The translations under genes and the position numbers were made by a program. This document shows positions 43,483 through 53,121 of a stretch of 64,000 bases of DNA, piece after piece (positions within the stretch are counted from its first letter, which is position 1; each line of letters opens with the position of its first letter). The stretch spans positions 62,001-126,000 of the forward strand of contig SMNH02000009.1 in NCBI GenBank assembly GCA_006383075.2. Reading direction: 5' to 3'. The notes beneath the pieces were generated by a model. That model was not told where the DNA came from. It did not search any database and saw only the letters and a program-made list of their open reading frames with translations. This stretch comes from Kordia sp. TARA_039_SRF. Its GTDB lineage: Bacteria > Bacteroidota > Bacteroidia > Flavobacteriales > Flavobacteriaceae.

Positions 43483-44494
43483 AAACGCCATATTAATTAC
43501 TGGAGGAGCAGGATTTATAGGAGCCAACTATATTCCGTATTTCTTGGAGCAACACCAAGACACCACGGTGGTTAATATTGACAAGCTCACGTATGCAGGT
43601 GACTTAAATAATTTGGCAGAAGCTGAAAATTATTCAAACTATACGTTTGTTCAAGGTGATATTTGTGATAGAGCTTTAATTGAAAAATTGTTTGAAACCT
43701 ACGATTTTAAAGCAGTGATTCACTTTGCAGCAGAATCGCATGTAGACAATTCTATTGCAAATCCGGATGCGTTTATACAAACCAATATCTTCGGAACCTT
43801 CAATTTGTTGGATGTTGCTAAAAAACATTGGATGGATGGTCCAAATCAGGTAAAAGCAGGGTATGAAAACTGTCGTTTTCACCACATTTCAACCGATGAG
43901 GTATACGGAACGCTAGGAGAAACAGGGTTGTTTACCGAAGACACCTCGTATGCACCCAACAGTCCGTACAGCGCATCCAAAGCATCGTCTGATTTTATCG
44001 TACGCAGTTATTATCATACCTACGGAATGAACGTAGTTACGACCAACTGTTCTAACAATTACGGACCCAAACAACACGATGAAAAGTTGATTCCAACCAT
44101 CATCCGAAAAGCGGTTACAGGTGAAAACATTCCAATTTACGGTGACGGAAAAAACATTCGCGATTGGTTATACGTATTAGATCATTGTAAAGGAATTCAC
44201 CTTGTGTATCAAACAGGAACAGCAGGCGAAACCTACAATATCGGTGGAAGAAACGAGCGTACCAACGTATATATTGCAAACACCATCTGCGAATTGCTTG
44301 ACGAATTACGTCCAAAAGAAACCTCATACAAAGCACAAATCACCTTTGTAAAAGACCGACCAGGACACGATTTTCGCTATGCCATTGATGCTAGTAAAAT
44401 AGAAAACGAACTTGGCTGGAAAGCAGAAGAAACCTTTGAATCGGGCATTTTAAAAACGATTGAATGGTATTTGAAAAAATACGAAACAAAATAA
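43475..44494 (+). CDS. rfbB: dTDP-glucose 4,6-dehydratase
   Basis: The 339-residue short-chain dehydrogenase-fold enzyme catalyses the second step of dTDP-L-rhamnose synthesis. It has NAD motif TGGAGFIG at about 9-16, the active-site STDEVYG near 139-145 supplying the Asp-Glu pair, and Y165-x3-K169 in SPYSASK. The subfamily signature [13 protein letters not shown] is also visible. It is the first of four contiguous rhamnose genes (B, A, C, D), with 7-bp gaps to rfbA and from rfbA to rfbC, and a 4-bp overlap from C to D. Confidence 0.96.
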   Translation: MPKNAILITGGAGFIGANYIPYFLEQHQDTTVVNIDKLTYAGDLNNLAEAENYSNYTFVQGDICDRALIEKLFETYDFKAVIHFAAESHVDNSIANPDAFIQTNIFGTFNLLDVAKKHWMDGPNQVKAGYENCRFHHISTDEVYGTLGETGLFTEDTSYAPNSPYSASKASSDFIVRSYYHTYGMNVVTTNCSNNYGPKQHDEKLIPTIIRKAVTGENIPIYGDGKNIRDWLYVLDHCKGIHLVYQTGTAGETYNIGGRNERTNVYIANTICELLDELRPKETSYKAQITFVKDRPGHDFRYAIDASKIENELGWKAEETFESGILKTIEWYLKKYETK

Positions 44495-44501
44495 GTTATA
44501 C

Positions 44502-45359
44502 ATGAAGGGAATAGTATTAGCCGGCGGCTCTGGCACACGATTGCATCCACTTACACTCGCAGTAAGCAAGCAACTCATGCCTGTATATGACAAACCGATG
44601 ATTTACTATCCTGTTTCAACACTTATCAGCGCAGGAATTCGTGAAATACTGATTATTTCCACACCGCAAGATTTACCATTATTCCAAAAACTATTGGGCG
44701 ATGGCACACAATTCGGCTGCGAATTTCAGTACGAAGTACAAGAAGCGCCTAACGGATTAGCAGAAGCGTTTATTATTGGTGAGCAATTTATTGGCGATGA
44801 TAAAGTGGCGCTTATTTTAGGCGATAATATATTTTACGGCTCAGGATTGTCCAACTTATTACAAGCCAATAACAATCCTGATGGCGGCATCATTTACGCA
44901 TATCACGTACACGATCCAGAGCGTTACGGAGTCGTAGAATTTGACAAAGAAGGCAATGCAATTTCTATTGAAGAAAAGCCACAACAACCAAAATCCAACT
45001 ATGCGGTGCCAGGTATCTATTTCTATGACAATGAAGTAGTGAAAATTGCTAAAAACATTCAACCAAGTGGAAGAGGCGAGCTTGAAATTACAGATGTCAA
45101 TCGTGTATATTTGGAAAAAGGAAAACTAAGCGTAAGTATTCTCGATAGAGGAACGGCTTGGTTAGATACCGGAACATTCAATTCATTGATGCAAGCTTCG
45201 CAATTTGTGCAAGTCATTGAAGAACGTCAGGGACTCAAAATTGGAGCTATTGAAGAAGCTGCGTATCGAATGGGATTCATCAACAAAAAACAACTAGATA
45301 CATTGGCGGAGCCACTACTAAAAAGCGGTTACGGAAAACATCTATTAGAAATACAATAA
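44502..45359 (+). CDS. rfbA: Glucose-1-phosphate thymidylyltransferase
   Basis: The 285-residue nucleotidyltransferase makes dTDP-glucose from glucose-1-phosphate and dTTP, the first committed step to dTDP-rhamnose. The signature [13 protein letters not shown] lies at 6-18, followed by [16 protein letters not shown]. Substrate loops [13 protein letters not shown] and [19 protein letters not shown] are visible, as is [14 protein letters not shown] near the C-terminus. Length is standard. It is feedback-inhibited by dTDP-rhamnose in known homologues. Confidence 0.97.
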   Translation: MKGIVLAGGSGTRLHPLTLAVSKQLMPVYDKPMIYYPVSTLISAGIREILIISTPQDLPLFQKLLGDGTQFGCEFQYEVQEAPNGLAEAFIIGEQFIGDDKVALILGDNIFYGSGLSNLLQANNNPDGGIIYAYHVHDPERYGVVEFDKEGNAISIEEKPQQPKSNYAVPGIYFYDNEVVKIAKNIQPSGRGELEITDVNRVYLEKGKLSVSILDRGTAWLDTGTFNSLMQASQFVQVIEERQGLKIGAIEEAAYRMGFINKKQLDTLAEPLLKSGYGKHLLEIQ

Positions 45360-45366
45360 CTAGGTC

Positions 45367-45900
45367 TTGAAAATAACAAACACACCATTAGCAGGCTGTT
45401 TTGTCCTAGAACCTCAAGTATTTGGGGACGCTAGAGGAAGTTTTATGGAAAGCTATAACGAGCAAAAATTTCCAGCAAAAGTTCATTTTGTTCAAGACAA
45501 TCAATCCGTTTCGCAAAAAGGAGTGTTGCGCGGATTGCACTTTCAAAAAGGTGAACACGCACAAGCAAAATTGGTTCGTGTTATTCGCGGAGAAGTATTG
45601 GATGTTGCGGTAGACATTCGTCCAAATTCTGAAACTTTTGGACAACACTTTTCCATCATTCTCAATGCAGAAAACAACAAGCAATTGTTTGTGCCAAGAG
45701 GATTTGCACATGGTTTTGCCGTGTTGGAAGACGATACTATTTTCGCGTACAAATGTGATAATTTTTACAACAAAGAAGCAGAATCGGGCATCATTTACAA
45801 CGATCCTGACATTGCGATTGATTGGATGTTGCATGAAGATGAAATCATGCTATCAGACAAAGACAAACTACTTCCAAACCTGAAAACGCTCTCGCTATGA
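45367..45900 (+). CDS. rfbC: dTDP-4-dehydrorhamnose 3,5-epimerase
   Basis: The 177-residue cupin-fold enzyme performs the double epimerisation of dTDP-4-keto-6-deoxyglucose. It has the start motif GCFVLEPQVFGDARGSFMES, the catalytic His in KGVLRGLHFQKG, and VVAVDIRPNSETFG-type VDVAVDIRPNSETFG, then FVPRGFAHGFAVL. The start codon is TTG at 45367, fixed by the family N-terminus and the 7-bp gap from rfbA. Its stop overlaps the rfbD start by 4 bp. Confidence 0.95.
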   Translation: MKITNTPLAGCFVLEPQVFGDARGSFMESYNEQKFPAKVHFVQDNQSVSQKGVLRGLHFQKGEHAQAKLVRVIRGEVLDVAVDIRPNSETFGQHFSIILNAENNKQLFVPRGFAHGFAVLEDDTIFAYKCDNFYNKEAESGIIYNDPDIAIDWMLHEDEIMLSDKDKLLPNLKTLSL

Positions 45901-46751
45901 AAACGGTTTTGGTCACAGGCGCAAATGGACAGTTAGGACAGTGTATTCAAAAAATACAAACACAGCATACGGATATTGACTTTCACTTTGCGTCGATTAA
46001 CGAATTGGACATTACAGACACAAAAAAAGTACAAGAATTCTTTAAAAATCATTCTTTTGACTATTGTGTGAATTGTGCTGCGTACACCAATGTTGAATTG
46101 GCAGAAGACGAAGAGGAAAAAGCATATTTGGTCAACGCGGAAGCAGCAAAACATCTAGCGCAAGCGTGTAAAAAACACAACACAACACTCATCCATATTT
46201 CAACCGATTATGTGTTTGATGGTGAAAAAACGTCGCCATACCTAGAAACGGATGCAACAAATCCAATAAGCGTGTACGGTGCGTCCAAATTGAAAGGCGA
46301 ACAATACATTCAAGAAGTATTTGATAATTATTTCATCATCCGAACGTCGTGGTTGTATGCAGAATTTGGAAAGAATTTCTACAAAACCATGGTACAAAAA
46401 GCCAAAGAAAAGGCAAATTTGACCATTACCACCGAACAAACAGGAACGCCAACCAACGCCAACGATTTGGCAGCGTTGATTGTAAAAATTATTCAAACGA
46501 ACAATACCAATTACGGCATTTATCACTTTAGCAACGACGGTGAAGCCACTTGGTACGATTTTACCAAAGAAATCATTCAAAATCTTCATCTGGCGGAAGC
46601 CGATCAACCTTCCTTAAAGCCAGTCGCTACTTATAAAACCAAAGCCGCACGACCAAAAAATAGTGTGTTGGATAAAACCAAAGTCCGAAATATCATTGAA
46701 ACGATTTCTTGGCAAGAAAGTTTGCGAAACCTCATGAAAAACTACCAATAA
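45897..46751 (+). CDS. rfbD: dTDP-4-dehydrorhamnose reductase
   Basis: The 284-residue reductase performs the last, NAD(P)H-dependent step to dTDP-L-rhamnose. It has cofactor motif TGANGQLGQCI at 7-17, the substrate-site segment CVNCAAYTNVELAE, ISTDYVFDGEK, and the catalytic Tyr-Lys pair in YGASKLKGEQ. The C-terminal substrate domain ends ARPKNSVLDKTKVR. It completes the rhamnose set and is followed 4 bp later by cysQ. Confidence 0.96.
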   Translation: MKTVLVTGANGQLGQCIQKIQTQHTDIDFHFASINELDITDTKKVQEFFKNHSFDYCVNCAAYTNVELAEDEEEKAYLVNAEAAKHLAQACKKHNTTLIHISTDYVFDGEKTSPYLETDATNPISVYGASKLKGEQYIQEVFDNYFIIRTSWLYAEFGKNFYKTMVQKAKEKANLTITTEQTGTPTNANDLAALIVKIIQTNNTNYGIYHFSNDGEATWYDFTKEIIQNLHLAEADQPSLKPVATYKTKAARPKNSVLDKTKVRNIIETISWQESLRNLMKNYQ

Positions 46752-46755
46752 TTTG

Positions 46756-47556
46756 ATGCAAGAATATCTATATACCGCCATAAAAACAGCTGTACAGGCT
46801 GGCGGAATCATTATGGATATTTACGAAAATCAAATTGTAAATGTGGAGACAAAAGCGGACAATTCGCCTGTAACGATTGCTGATAAAACTGCGAATGCAT
46901 ACATTGAAAAAGAATTGGCAATAACCAACATTCCTGTACTAAGTGAAGAAGGTGAACACGCGGCGTATGAAATTCGCAAAAACTGGCAACAATGCTGGAT
47001 TGTTGATCCGCTAGACGGCACTAAAGAATTCATCAAGCGAAATGGTGAATTTACGGTGAATATTGCGTTGGTTGAAGACGGAAAAGCCTTGTTAGGCGTC
47101 ATTTATATTCCGGCCACAAAATCATTGTATTACGCTATTACGGCAGAACAAAAAGCGTATAAACTTACGTTAGACACACACAACATTATGCGTGATGCAC
47201 TCAAAAATGCTACACAAATATTTGCCGCTGAAGAAAACGATGATGAAATTACGCTGACCTCGAGTCATTCGTATACCAACAAAAAAGTGTTGGACTTAAT
47301 CGATTCGCTTGAAACGGAAGGAAAAGAAGTTAATCTCATCATGGCAGGAAGTTCGCTAAAATTTTGTCTTATGGCAGAAGGACAAGCGTCGTATTATCCG
47401 CGATACGCGCCCACAATGGAGTGGGATACAGCGGCAGGACATGCCATTTGCAATGCTGTCGGATTGGAAGTCTACAATTTAGAAACCCAAAAACCACTAA
47501 AATACAACAAGGAAAATCTACTAAATCCGTGGTTTCTTGTTCGAAAAGTAGGTTAA
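46756..47556 (+). CDS. cysQ: 3'(2'),5'-bisphosphate nucleotidase CysQ
   Basis: The ATG at 46756 gives 266 residues; a TTG one codon earlier is also in frame. It is an inositol-monophosphatase-fold, Mg-dependent, Li-sensitive enzyme that hydrolyses 3'-phosphoadenosine 5'-phosphate from sulfotransfer reactions. Metal-site motifs are LSEEG near 62-66, WIVDPLDGTKEF with D84 and D87, and EWDTAAGHAI. Location within glycan loci is frequent and may relate to sulfated polymers; no sulfotransferase is seen here. Its last 19 codons are duplicated at 50678-50737. Confidence 0.94.
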   Translation: MQEYLYTAIKTAVQAGGIIMDIYENQIVNVETKADNSPVTIADKTANAYIEKELAITNIPVLSEEGEHAAYEIRKNWQQCWIVDPLDGTKEFIKRNGEFTVNIALVEDGKALLGVIYIPATKSLYYAITAEQKAYKLTLDTHNIMRDALKNATQIFAAEENDDEITLTSSHSYTNKKVLDLIDSLETEGKEVNLIMAGSSLKFCLMAEGQASYYPRYAPTMEWDTAAGHAICNAVGLEVYNLETQKPLKYNKENLLNPWFLVRKVG

Positions 47557-47769
47557 ATAACTGTGATTGAAGAACTGATTTTTAAACAAAAATAGCATTA
47601 CTTATAATTTATTCGACTTCTTAATCTTTTACGCAGAGTATATATCTTTTTTAGTATATTCGCGAAGTCTTAAGTAACAATAAAAACAGGCATTTAGCTA
47701 TCTAATTTAAATAAGGCTTGATTGTTTTTTGAGTTAAAATGTTTTAAATCTGAATGTAAATAGACCAAT
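47557..47769. other. Non-coding gap upstream of the MBOAT gene
   Basis: This 213-bp AT-rich gap follows cysQ. TATATTCG near 47656 resembles a -7 box with one mismatch. No strong hairpin is visible. It is the left border of the probable inserted cassette. Confidence 0.4.
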
Positions 47770-49233
47770 ATGTTTTTCAATTCATTAGATTTTGCAATCT
47801 TTTTTCCAATCGTATTTGTTCTTTATTGGTTTTTTTCAAAAAACTTACGCCAAAGAAATATTTTCATTTTAGCTGCGAGTTATTTTTTCTATGGATTTTG
47901 GAATTGGAAATTCTTATCTCTAATCATTATCAGTTCATTTGTAGATTATTTTATTGGAAAAGAATTGTACAAAACTGAAGCCAAAAAGAAGCGAAAACTC
48001 CTGTTATATGGAAGCTTACTTGTCAATTTAGGCTTTTTGATTTACTTCAAGTATTTTAACTTTTTCATAGAAAGCTTTGTGGATGCTTTCAATCTTTTTG
48101 GAAAAGAACTACAAATAGAAACATTGAATATTATATTACCTGTTGGGATTAGCTTCTATACCTTTCAAACACTTAGTTATACCATTGATATTTACAAAGG
48201 AAAGCTGAAACCAACCAATGACATTGTTGCATTCTTTACATTCGTTGCATTCTTTCCACAGTTAGTAGCAGGTCCAATTGAAAGAGCTTCACATTTATTA
48301 CCTCAATTTTTTAAAAAATATACCTTCAATTACGAGCAAGTAAAAAGCGGTATCATATTAATGCTATGGGGACTTTTTAAGAAGATGGTTATTGCTGATA
48401 GGCTGGCGTTGTTGGTTAATGAAACATACAATAATGTTGGAAGCTACTCAGGAATAGAATTTATCATCGGTACCATCTTTTTTGCATTTCAGATTTACTG
48501 TGATTTCTCAGGGTATTCAGATATTGCTATTGGAATTTCGAGAACTATGGGATTTGATTTGATGAAAAACTTTGAAAGGCCTTATTTTTCTAAATCCATC
48601 ACAGAGTTTTGGAGACGATGGCATATTTCCTTATCTACGTGGTTTAGAGATTATGTGTACATTCCACTAGGAGGAAGTCGAAATGGAAAATACAGAACCT
48701 ATTTTAACTTGTTTATGGTGTTCTTTATCAGTGGAATATGGCACGGTGCGGCAATGACTTTTGTTATTTGGGGAGCTATACACGGAATCATTATCGTATT
48801 AGAAAAAGCTACCGGAAAATTTCGAAAAAAGATGTTTGCATCTATACACCTCACAAAAGACAACGTATTTGGAAAAATATTCTTTATCACAATTACTTTT
48901 GTCATAGTATGCTTTGCATGGATATTTTTTAGAGCAAATTCATTAAGCGATTCAATGGTGATTATAGAACAAATATTTTCTTTTGGGTCTAGTGGAAAAA
49001 GTGTTGTTTCTGAATTAGGATTAAATCAAGTAGAATTTTATGCTTCGCTGGCATTTATAGTTTTTATGCTGAGCTTTGAATGGAGTCATAAAAAGTGGAA
49101 TTTAAGTGCGTTACTACAGCAACAAAATATTTTTATTAGATGGAGCGTGTATACAATCTCTGCTATAGCAATAATTATACTTGGAGTCTATGGCTCTTTC
49201 AATGAATCTGAATTTATATACTTTCAATTCTAA
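47770..49233 (+). CDS. MBOAT-family membrane O-acyltransferase
   Basis: The 487-residue protein has about ten or eleven transmembrane helices and the AlgI/DltB-type pattern: NLGFLIYFKYFNFF, ILPVGISFYTFQTLSYTIDIY, FFPQLVAGPIERA, EFWRRWHISLSTWFRDYVYIPLGG (split at its natural turn) and GIWHGAAMTF, containing the catalytic H325. It moves acyl groups, usually acetyl, across the inner membrane for transfer to a secreted polymer. The SGNH-type protein encoded 4 bp downstream is the expected partner that completes transfer. Both sit between two copies of the cysQ 3' end. Confidence 0.92.
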   Translation: MFFNSLDFAIFFPIVFVLYWFFSKNLRQRNIFILAASYFFYGFWNWKFLSLIIISSFVDYFIGKELYKTEAKKKRKLLLYGSLLVNLGFLIYFKYFNFFIESFVDAFNLFGKELQIETLNIILPVGISFYTFQTLSYTIDIYKGKLKPTNDIVAFFTFVAFFPQLVAGPIERASHLLPQFFKKYTFNYEQVKSGIILMLWGLFKKMVIADRLALLVNETYNNVGSYSGIEFIIGTIFFAFQIYCDFSGYSDIAIGISRTMGFDLMKNFERPYFSKSITEFWRRWHISLSTWFRDYVYIPLGGSRNGKYRTYFNLFMVFFISGIWHGAAMTFVIWGAIHGIIIVLEKATGKFRKKMFASIHLTKDNVFGKIFFITITFVIVCFAWIFFRANSLSDSMVIIEQIFSFGSSGKSVVSELGLNQVEFYASLAFIVFMLSFEWSHKKWNLSALLQQQNIFIRWSVYTISAIAIIILGVYGSFNESEFIYFQF

Positions 49234-49237
49234 CATT

Positions 49238-50638
49238 ATGAAAAAACTATTTTTAAAATTATCGTTACTATTTGTAATAGTTTTAGTTTTGTTACAATTA
49301 GGAAATAAATTTTTCAAATCTCATAAGGGTTCGGTGAAAACATGGCAACAATTCTATGAAAATGAAGAGCCAAAATATGATATTATAATTTCAGGAAATT
49401 CCATAGCATATTCTGCATATAATCCTCAAATAATTAACTCCAAATCAAGCTTAAATACTTTCAATTTGTCCAGTTCATCCATAGGAATTGAACAAGTACT
49501 TTATAATTTTAAAGAAATTATAAAGTATAATAAACCGCAGTTGTTCATCGTAGAAGCACACGCGTTGGATATAACGACAACAAATATAGGTAAACGGTTA
49601 AAGTTCAATTATCAGAATATTGACGGACAAAAATTATCGCTGAATAAATTGAGCAGCATTTACCATGTTTTTGATTCGAAAAGCACAATGGTTGAAGCGA
49701 TGTTTCCCGTAGTTCGAAATCATAACAAATGGTCAGATTTTGAGTTTCTAGAAAAGAATGCCAATTATACCTACAGATTTGATAAAAAATTAGGTTACAG
49801 AAATTTATCTACCAAAGGATATAAAAAGCGTATTGCAAAAACCATTGGCAAAATGCCTAAATCTTACGAAATTCCAGAAGAGAATATACATTTTCTTAAA
49901 GAAATAGTTGACTTATGTACTGAAAATGATATAGAATTTTTATTGGTAAGAGCTCCTCAAATAAAATATCAATCCGATAAAAAACTTGTCAATCAAATTT
50001 ACGAGACAACCACAAAACTATGTGAGGAGCTTTCCATAGCATATCTCGATCAGAACTACGGCTACGACAAAGTTGGTTTTAAAGAATCAGAATTCTATGA
50101 TGCTTTACACTTAAATACAACTGGAGCTACCAAAGCCACGGAGTTGCTCAGTGAAGCAATTGACAAGAACTTTGCACTTACCAAAAATGAAAATATAGTG
50201 CATAAAGTCCCAAATCAGAATACTGATGAAGATCATTATAAAAACTTTAAAGGACTTCTTGAAAAACCGTTCACACCTATTGAAGGAATTATTATTGACC
50301 AAGTATATGTAAAGTATTTTGAAGATGGCACATACAGCTTTTATGTATGCTTTGATAAAAAATCAAATACTGAAACAATCTCTAAATACAAACTAGCCAT
50401 GCAATTCTTCCCCGAAAAAGAAGATATAGCATCTTTGAAAAATGCTGCGGAACGAAAAAAAGGACGTATAAGTTTTGGTGCATTATCAGAACCTTACCTA
50501 ACAAATCAAGAACATCATATACGCGTCATTGATCAAAAGAAACTAGACCTCTCCAAGTTTAAATCGTTTGTCATGTATTTGTACAATAGTGAAGAAGTGA
50601 GTAAAAAAGTCACCTCAAGAAATGTTAACTTACAATAA
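49238..50638 (+). CDS. SGNH-type acyltransferase/esterase partner of MBOAT, with extra C-terminal domain
   Basis: The ATG at 49238 gives 466 residues, with one N-terminal membrane anchor (residues 5-23, LFLKLSLLFVIVLVLLQLG) and a periplasmic catalytic domain. The nucleophile block IISGNSIAYSAYNP places Ser55; the Asp-His pair lies in EFYDALHLNTTG (D288, H291). This is like the AlgJ/AlgX/DltD-type proteins paired with MBOATs. Residues about 345-466 form an added beta-rich domain (TYSFYVCFDKKSNTE, ISKYKLAMQFFP, HHIRVIDQKK, FKSFVMYLYNSEEV). That domain closely resembles the lipoprotein encoded at 55471. The 3' end is followed by the cysQ remnant. Confidence 0.82.
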   Translation: MKKLFLKLSLLFVIVLVLLQLGNKFFKSHKGSVKTWQQFYENEEPKYDIIISGNSIAYSAYNPQIINSKSSLNTFNLSSSSIGIEQVLYNFKEIIKYNKPQLFIVEAHALDITTTNIGKRLKFNYQNIDGQKLSLNKLSSIYHVFDSKSTMVEAMFPVVRNHNKWSDFEFLEKNANYTYRFDKKLGYRNLSTKGYKKRIAKTIGKMPKSYEIPEENIHFLKEIVDLCTENDIEFLLVRAPQIKYQSDKKLVNQIYETTTKLCEELSIAYLDQNYGYDKVGFKESEFYDALHLNTTGATKATELLSEAIDKNFALTKNENIVHKVPNQNTDEDHYKNFKGLLEKPFTPIEGIIIDQVYVKYFEDGTYSFYVCFDKKSNTETISKYKLAMQFFPEKEDIASLKNAAERKKGRISFGALSEPYLTNQEHHIRVIDQKKLDLSKFKSFVMYLYNSEEVSKKVTSRNVNLQ

Positions 50639-50677
50639 GAAATACTACCATAGGGTATATTATTGAAACGGTAAACA

Positions 50678-50737
50678 TTAAAATACAACAAAAAAAATCT
50701 ACTAAATCTCTGGCTTCTTGTTCGAAAAGTAGGATAA
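50678..50737 (+). pseudogene. Duplicated 3' end of cysQ (fragment)
   Basis: The last 19 codons plus stop of cysQ recur here: LKYNKKNLLNLWLLVRKVG against LKYNKENLLNPWFLVRKVG. At DNA level 50 of 55 bases agree between 47498-47552 and 50679-50733, at a constant offset of 3181 bp. The copy has no start and is not expressed as a protein. Confidence 0.85.
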
Positions 50738-50744
50738 TAAAAAA

Positions 50745-50779
50745 GGGGAATTAACCCTTTCCAAAAAGGGTATTTCCCC
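50745..50779 (-). terminator. Strong hairpin after the cysQ fragment
   Basis: GGGGAA pairs with TTCCCC and, inside, ACCCTTT with AAAGGGT around a short loop. The T run (TTTTTT) is on the minus-strand side, so as a terminator it works best leftward; no leftward gene is annotated. On the plus strand it could be an attenuator. Confidence 0.5.
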
Positions 50780-50817
50780 AGAAAAGTCAATTATTTCCTA
50801 GACTTATAATTTTTAGC

Positions 50818-50825
50818 TAGTTTTG
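50818..50825 (+). promoter_or_regulatory. Candidate -7 box (TAGTTTTG) of the epimerase gene
   Basis: This matches TAnnTTTG, 17 bp before the ATG at 50843. It suggests that transcription restarts here, after the hairpin at 50745-50779. No clear -33 element is seen. Confidence 0.45.
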
Positions 50826-50842
50826 CAGCGAATAATAGCAAC

Positions 50843-51838
50843 ATGTATCAAGAAGCATATTACCCAACACACCTACATACGCACAGTTTTTTAATCACGG
50901 GAGGCGCAGGATTTATTGGTGCCAATTTGGTGGAATATTTACTGAAACACAACGCCAAAAAAGTACGTGTATTAGATAACTTGGCAACAGGTTTTAAACA
51001 CAATATTAGCGAATTTGAATCACATCCAAATTTTGAATTTATTCAAGGCGATATTCGCGATTTGGAAACCTGTAAAAACGCTGTCGCGGGAATGGACTTT
51101 GTGCTACACCAAGCGGCGTTAGGCTCTGTACCGCGTTCGTTCAACGATCCAGTTTCTACGAATGAAGTCAATATTTCAGGATTCTTAAACATGTTACTAG
51201 CTTCGCGTGATGCAGGCGTACAACGTATGGTATATGCTGCTTCTTCAAGTACATATGGCGATAGCAAAGCATTGCCAAAACAAGAAGAAATCATCGGAAA
51301 ACCTTTGTCGCCGTATGCGATTACCAAGTATGTCAACGAATTGTATGCAGACAATTTTTCAACACATTTTGACTTTCATACCGTCGGATTGCGATACTTT
51401 AATGTTTTTGGACCAAAACAAAATGTGAAAGGCGCGTATGCAGCCGTAATTCCGCTATTTTTCAATGCTGGAATACATAACACAAACGTAACAATCAATG
51501 GTGACGGAAATCAAACAAGAGATTTTACTTTTGTCGAAAATGTAGTACAGGCGAATATGAAGGCGTTATTTGCAGAAATTACACAGCATGAAGTAGTTAA
51601 CGTAGCTGTGGGCAATCGCATCAGCGTAAACGATTTGTGGAAAAATATTAAAGACATCACAAAAAGTACGGTAGAAGCGCATCATGGTGAAAGTAGAATA
51701 GGAGACGTACGCGATTCACTAGCCGATATTTCAAAAGCAAAAAAAATATTAGGATACGAGCCAACATATACAGTTCGTGATGGTTTAGCTATTACACACG
51801 ACTTTTTTAAACAACAAGCAGCAACCAATGACAAATAA
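50843..51838 (+). CDS. UDP-N-acetylhexosamine C4-epimerase (TviC/WbpP type)
   Basis: The 331-residue extended short-chain dehydrogenase has NAD motif [10 protein letters not shown] at 19-28, HQAALGSVPRSFNDP, the catalytic YAASSSTYGD and Y158-x3-K162 in SPYAITKYVNE. GSVPRS is characteristic of the WbpP/TviC group acting on UDP-GlcNAc/UDP-GalNAc or their uronic acids. The dehydrogenase gene overlaps its end by 11 bp, reproducing the TviB/TviC pair that makes UDP-GalNAcA. The exact sugar is inferred from the family. Confidence 0.88.
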   Translation: MYQEAYYPTHLHTHSFLITGGAGFIGANLVEYLLKHNAKKVRVLDNLATGFKHNISEFESHPNFEFIQGDIRDLETCKNAVAGMDFVLHQAALGSVPRSFNDPVSTNEVNISGFLNMLLASRDAGVQRMVYAASSSTYGDSKALPKQEEIIGKPLSPYAITKYVNELYADNFSTHFDFHTVGLRYFNVFGPKQNVKGAYAAVIPLFFNAGIHNTNVTINGDGNQTRDFTFVENVVQANMKALFAEITQHEVVNVAVGNRISVNDLWKNIKDITKSTVEAHHGESRIGDVRDSLADISKAKKILGYEPTYTVRDGLAITHDFFKQQAATNDK

Positions 51839-53087
51839 AATACTTTCCATAATAGGATTAGGATATGTTGGATTGCCATTGGCTGTCGAATTCAGCAAAA
51901 AAGGATATCAAGTCATCGGATTTGACATCAATGCGGCGCGTGTTGAAGAATTACAACAAGGAAAAGATCATACGCTAGAAGTAAGCGAAGCAGAATTGCA
52001 AGAAGCTTCCAGCTTACAATACAGCTGCAAAGCAGAAGATATTGCACAAGCAAATGTCTATATCGTAACAGTTCCAACGCCAATTACAGAGCATAAATTT
52101 CCAGATTTAACGCCAATTGAAGCGGCTTCAAGCTTAGTTGGTTCGGTATTAAAAAAAGGAGATATTGTCATTTATGAATCTACCGTGTTTCCAGGTTGTA
52201 CCGAAGAAGTTTGTGTACCAATTTTAGAAGCGCAAAGCGGATTAAGCTTTAATGAAGATTTCTTTTGTGGGTATTCTCCCGAAAGAATCAATCCTGGAGA
52301 TAAAAAACATCGAGTGAATAACATTGTCAAAGTGACTTCAGGAAGTACGCCTGAAATTGCAGAAACGATTGACGAACTCTACAAAAGCATTGTGACGGTT
52401 GGTACGTACAAAGCATCTTCCATCAAAGTTGCGGAAGCTGCTAAAGTGATTGAAAACTCTCAGCGCGACATCAACATTGCATTTGTCAACGAATTGGCAT
52501 TGATTTTTGGAAAACTAGGTATTGACACACACGAAGTACTAGAAGCTGCGGGAACCAAGTGGAATTTTCTACCGTTTACACCAGGTTTGGTTGGCGGACA
52601 TTGCATTGGCGTAGATCCGTATTATTTAACACACAAAGCCAAAAGTGTAGGATACCTTCCGCAAGTTATTTTAGCAGGAAGAAAAATAAACGATAATATG
52701 GGCAAATACATTGCAGAACGCGTGGTAAAGCTCATGATAAAACAAGAAAAACTCATCAAAGGCGCTAAAGTGACTATATTGGGAATTACGTTCAAAGAAA
52801 ACTGTCCCGATATTAGAAACACGCGCGTTATTGACATTGTACATGAGTTGGAAGAATATGGAATTGAAGTTGAGGTATTTGATGACAACGTCAACGCTTC
52901 TGAAGTAAAAACAGCATACAATATTGACTTGGTTTCGTCTATTTCAAACGACACTAGAGCGATTATTTTGGCAGTTGCGCATAAAAGTTTCAATAAAATT
53001 GACGTAACTCCCTTTTTTAAAGCAGGATGTATTATTTTTGACGCGAAAAATTTCTTCCCAAAACCAATAGTAACCGAAAGATTATAG
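51828..53087 (+). CDS. UDP-N-acetylhexosamine 6-dehydrogenase (TviB/WbpO type)
   Basis: The 419-residue UDP-sugar dehydrogenase has N-terminal NAD motif IIGLGYVGLPLAVEF, YIVTVPTPI, ESTVFPGCTEEVCVP and FFCGYSPERINPGDK. The catalytic Cys259 is in GLVGGHCIGVDPYY, and the C-terminal UDP-binding motif is LGITFKENCPDIRNTR. GYSPERINPGD with FPGCTEE is the TviB/WbpO variant, which oxidises UDP-GlcNAc or UDP-GalNAc to the uronic acid with two NAD. It overlaps the epimerase gene by 11 bp. Confidence 0.9.
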   Translation: MTNKILSIIGLGYVGLPLAVEFSKKGYQVIGFDINAARVEELQQGKDHTLEVSEAELQEASSLQYSCKAEDIAQANVYIVTVPTPITEHKFPDLTPIEAASSLVGSVLKKGDIVIYESTVFPGCTEEVCVPILEAQSGLSFNEDFFCGYSPERINPGDKKHRVNNIVKVTSGSTPEIAETIDELYKSIVTVGTYKASSIKVAEAAKVIENSQRDINIAFVNELALIFGKLGIDTHEVLEAAGTKWNFLPFTPGLVGGHCIGVDPYYLTHKAKSVGYLPQVILAGRKINDNMGKYIAERVVKLMIKQEKLIKGAKVTILGITFKENCPDIRNTRVIDIVHELEEYGIEVEVFDDNVNASEVKTAYNIDLVSSISNDTRAIILAVAHKSFNKIDVTPFFKAGCIIFDAKNFFPKPIVTERL

Positions 53088-53121
53088 CCGTAATACTAAA
53101 TAAAAGAACAAAAACAAACTG

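Noticed and set aside
45406-45834. Minus-strand frame of 142 codons opposite rfbC
   Set aside because: It is a shadow of rfbC; no signal, domain or ribosome-binding context.
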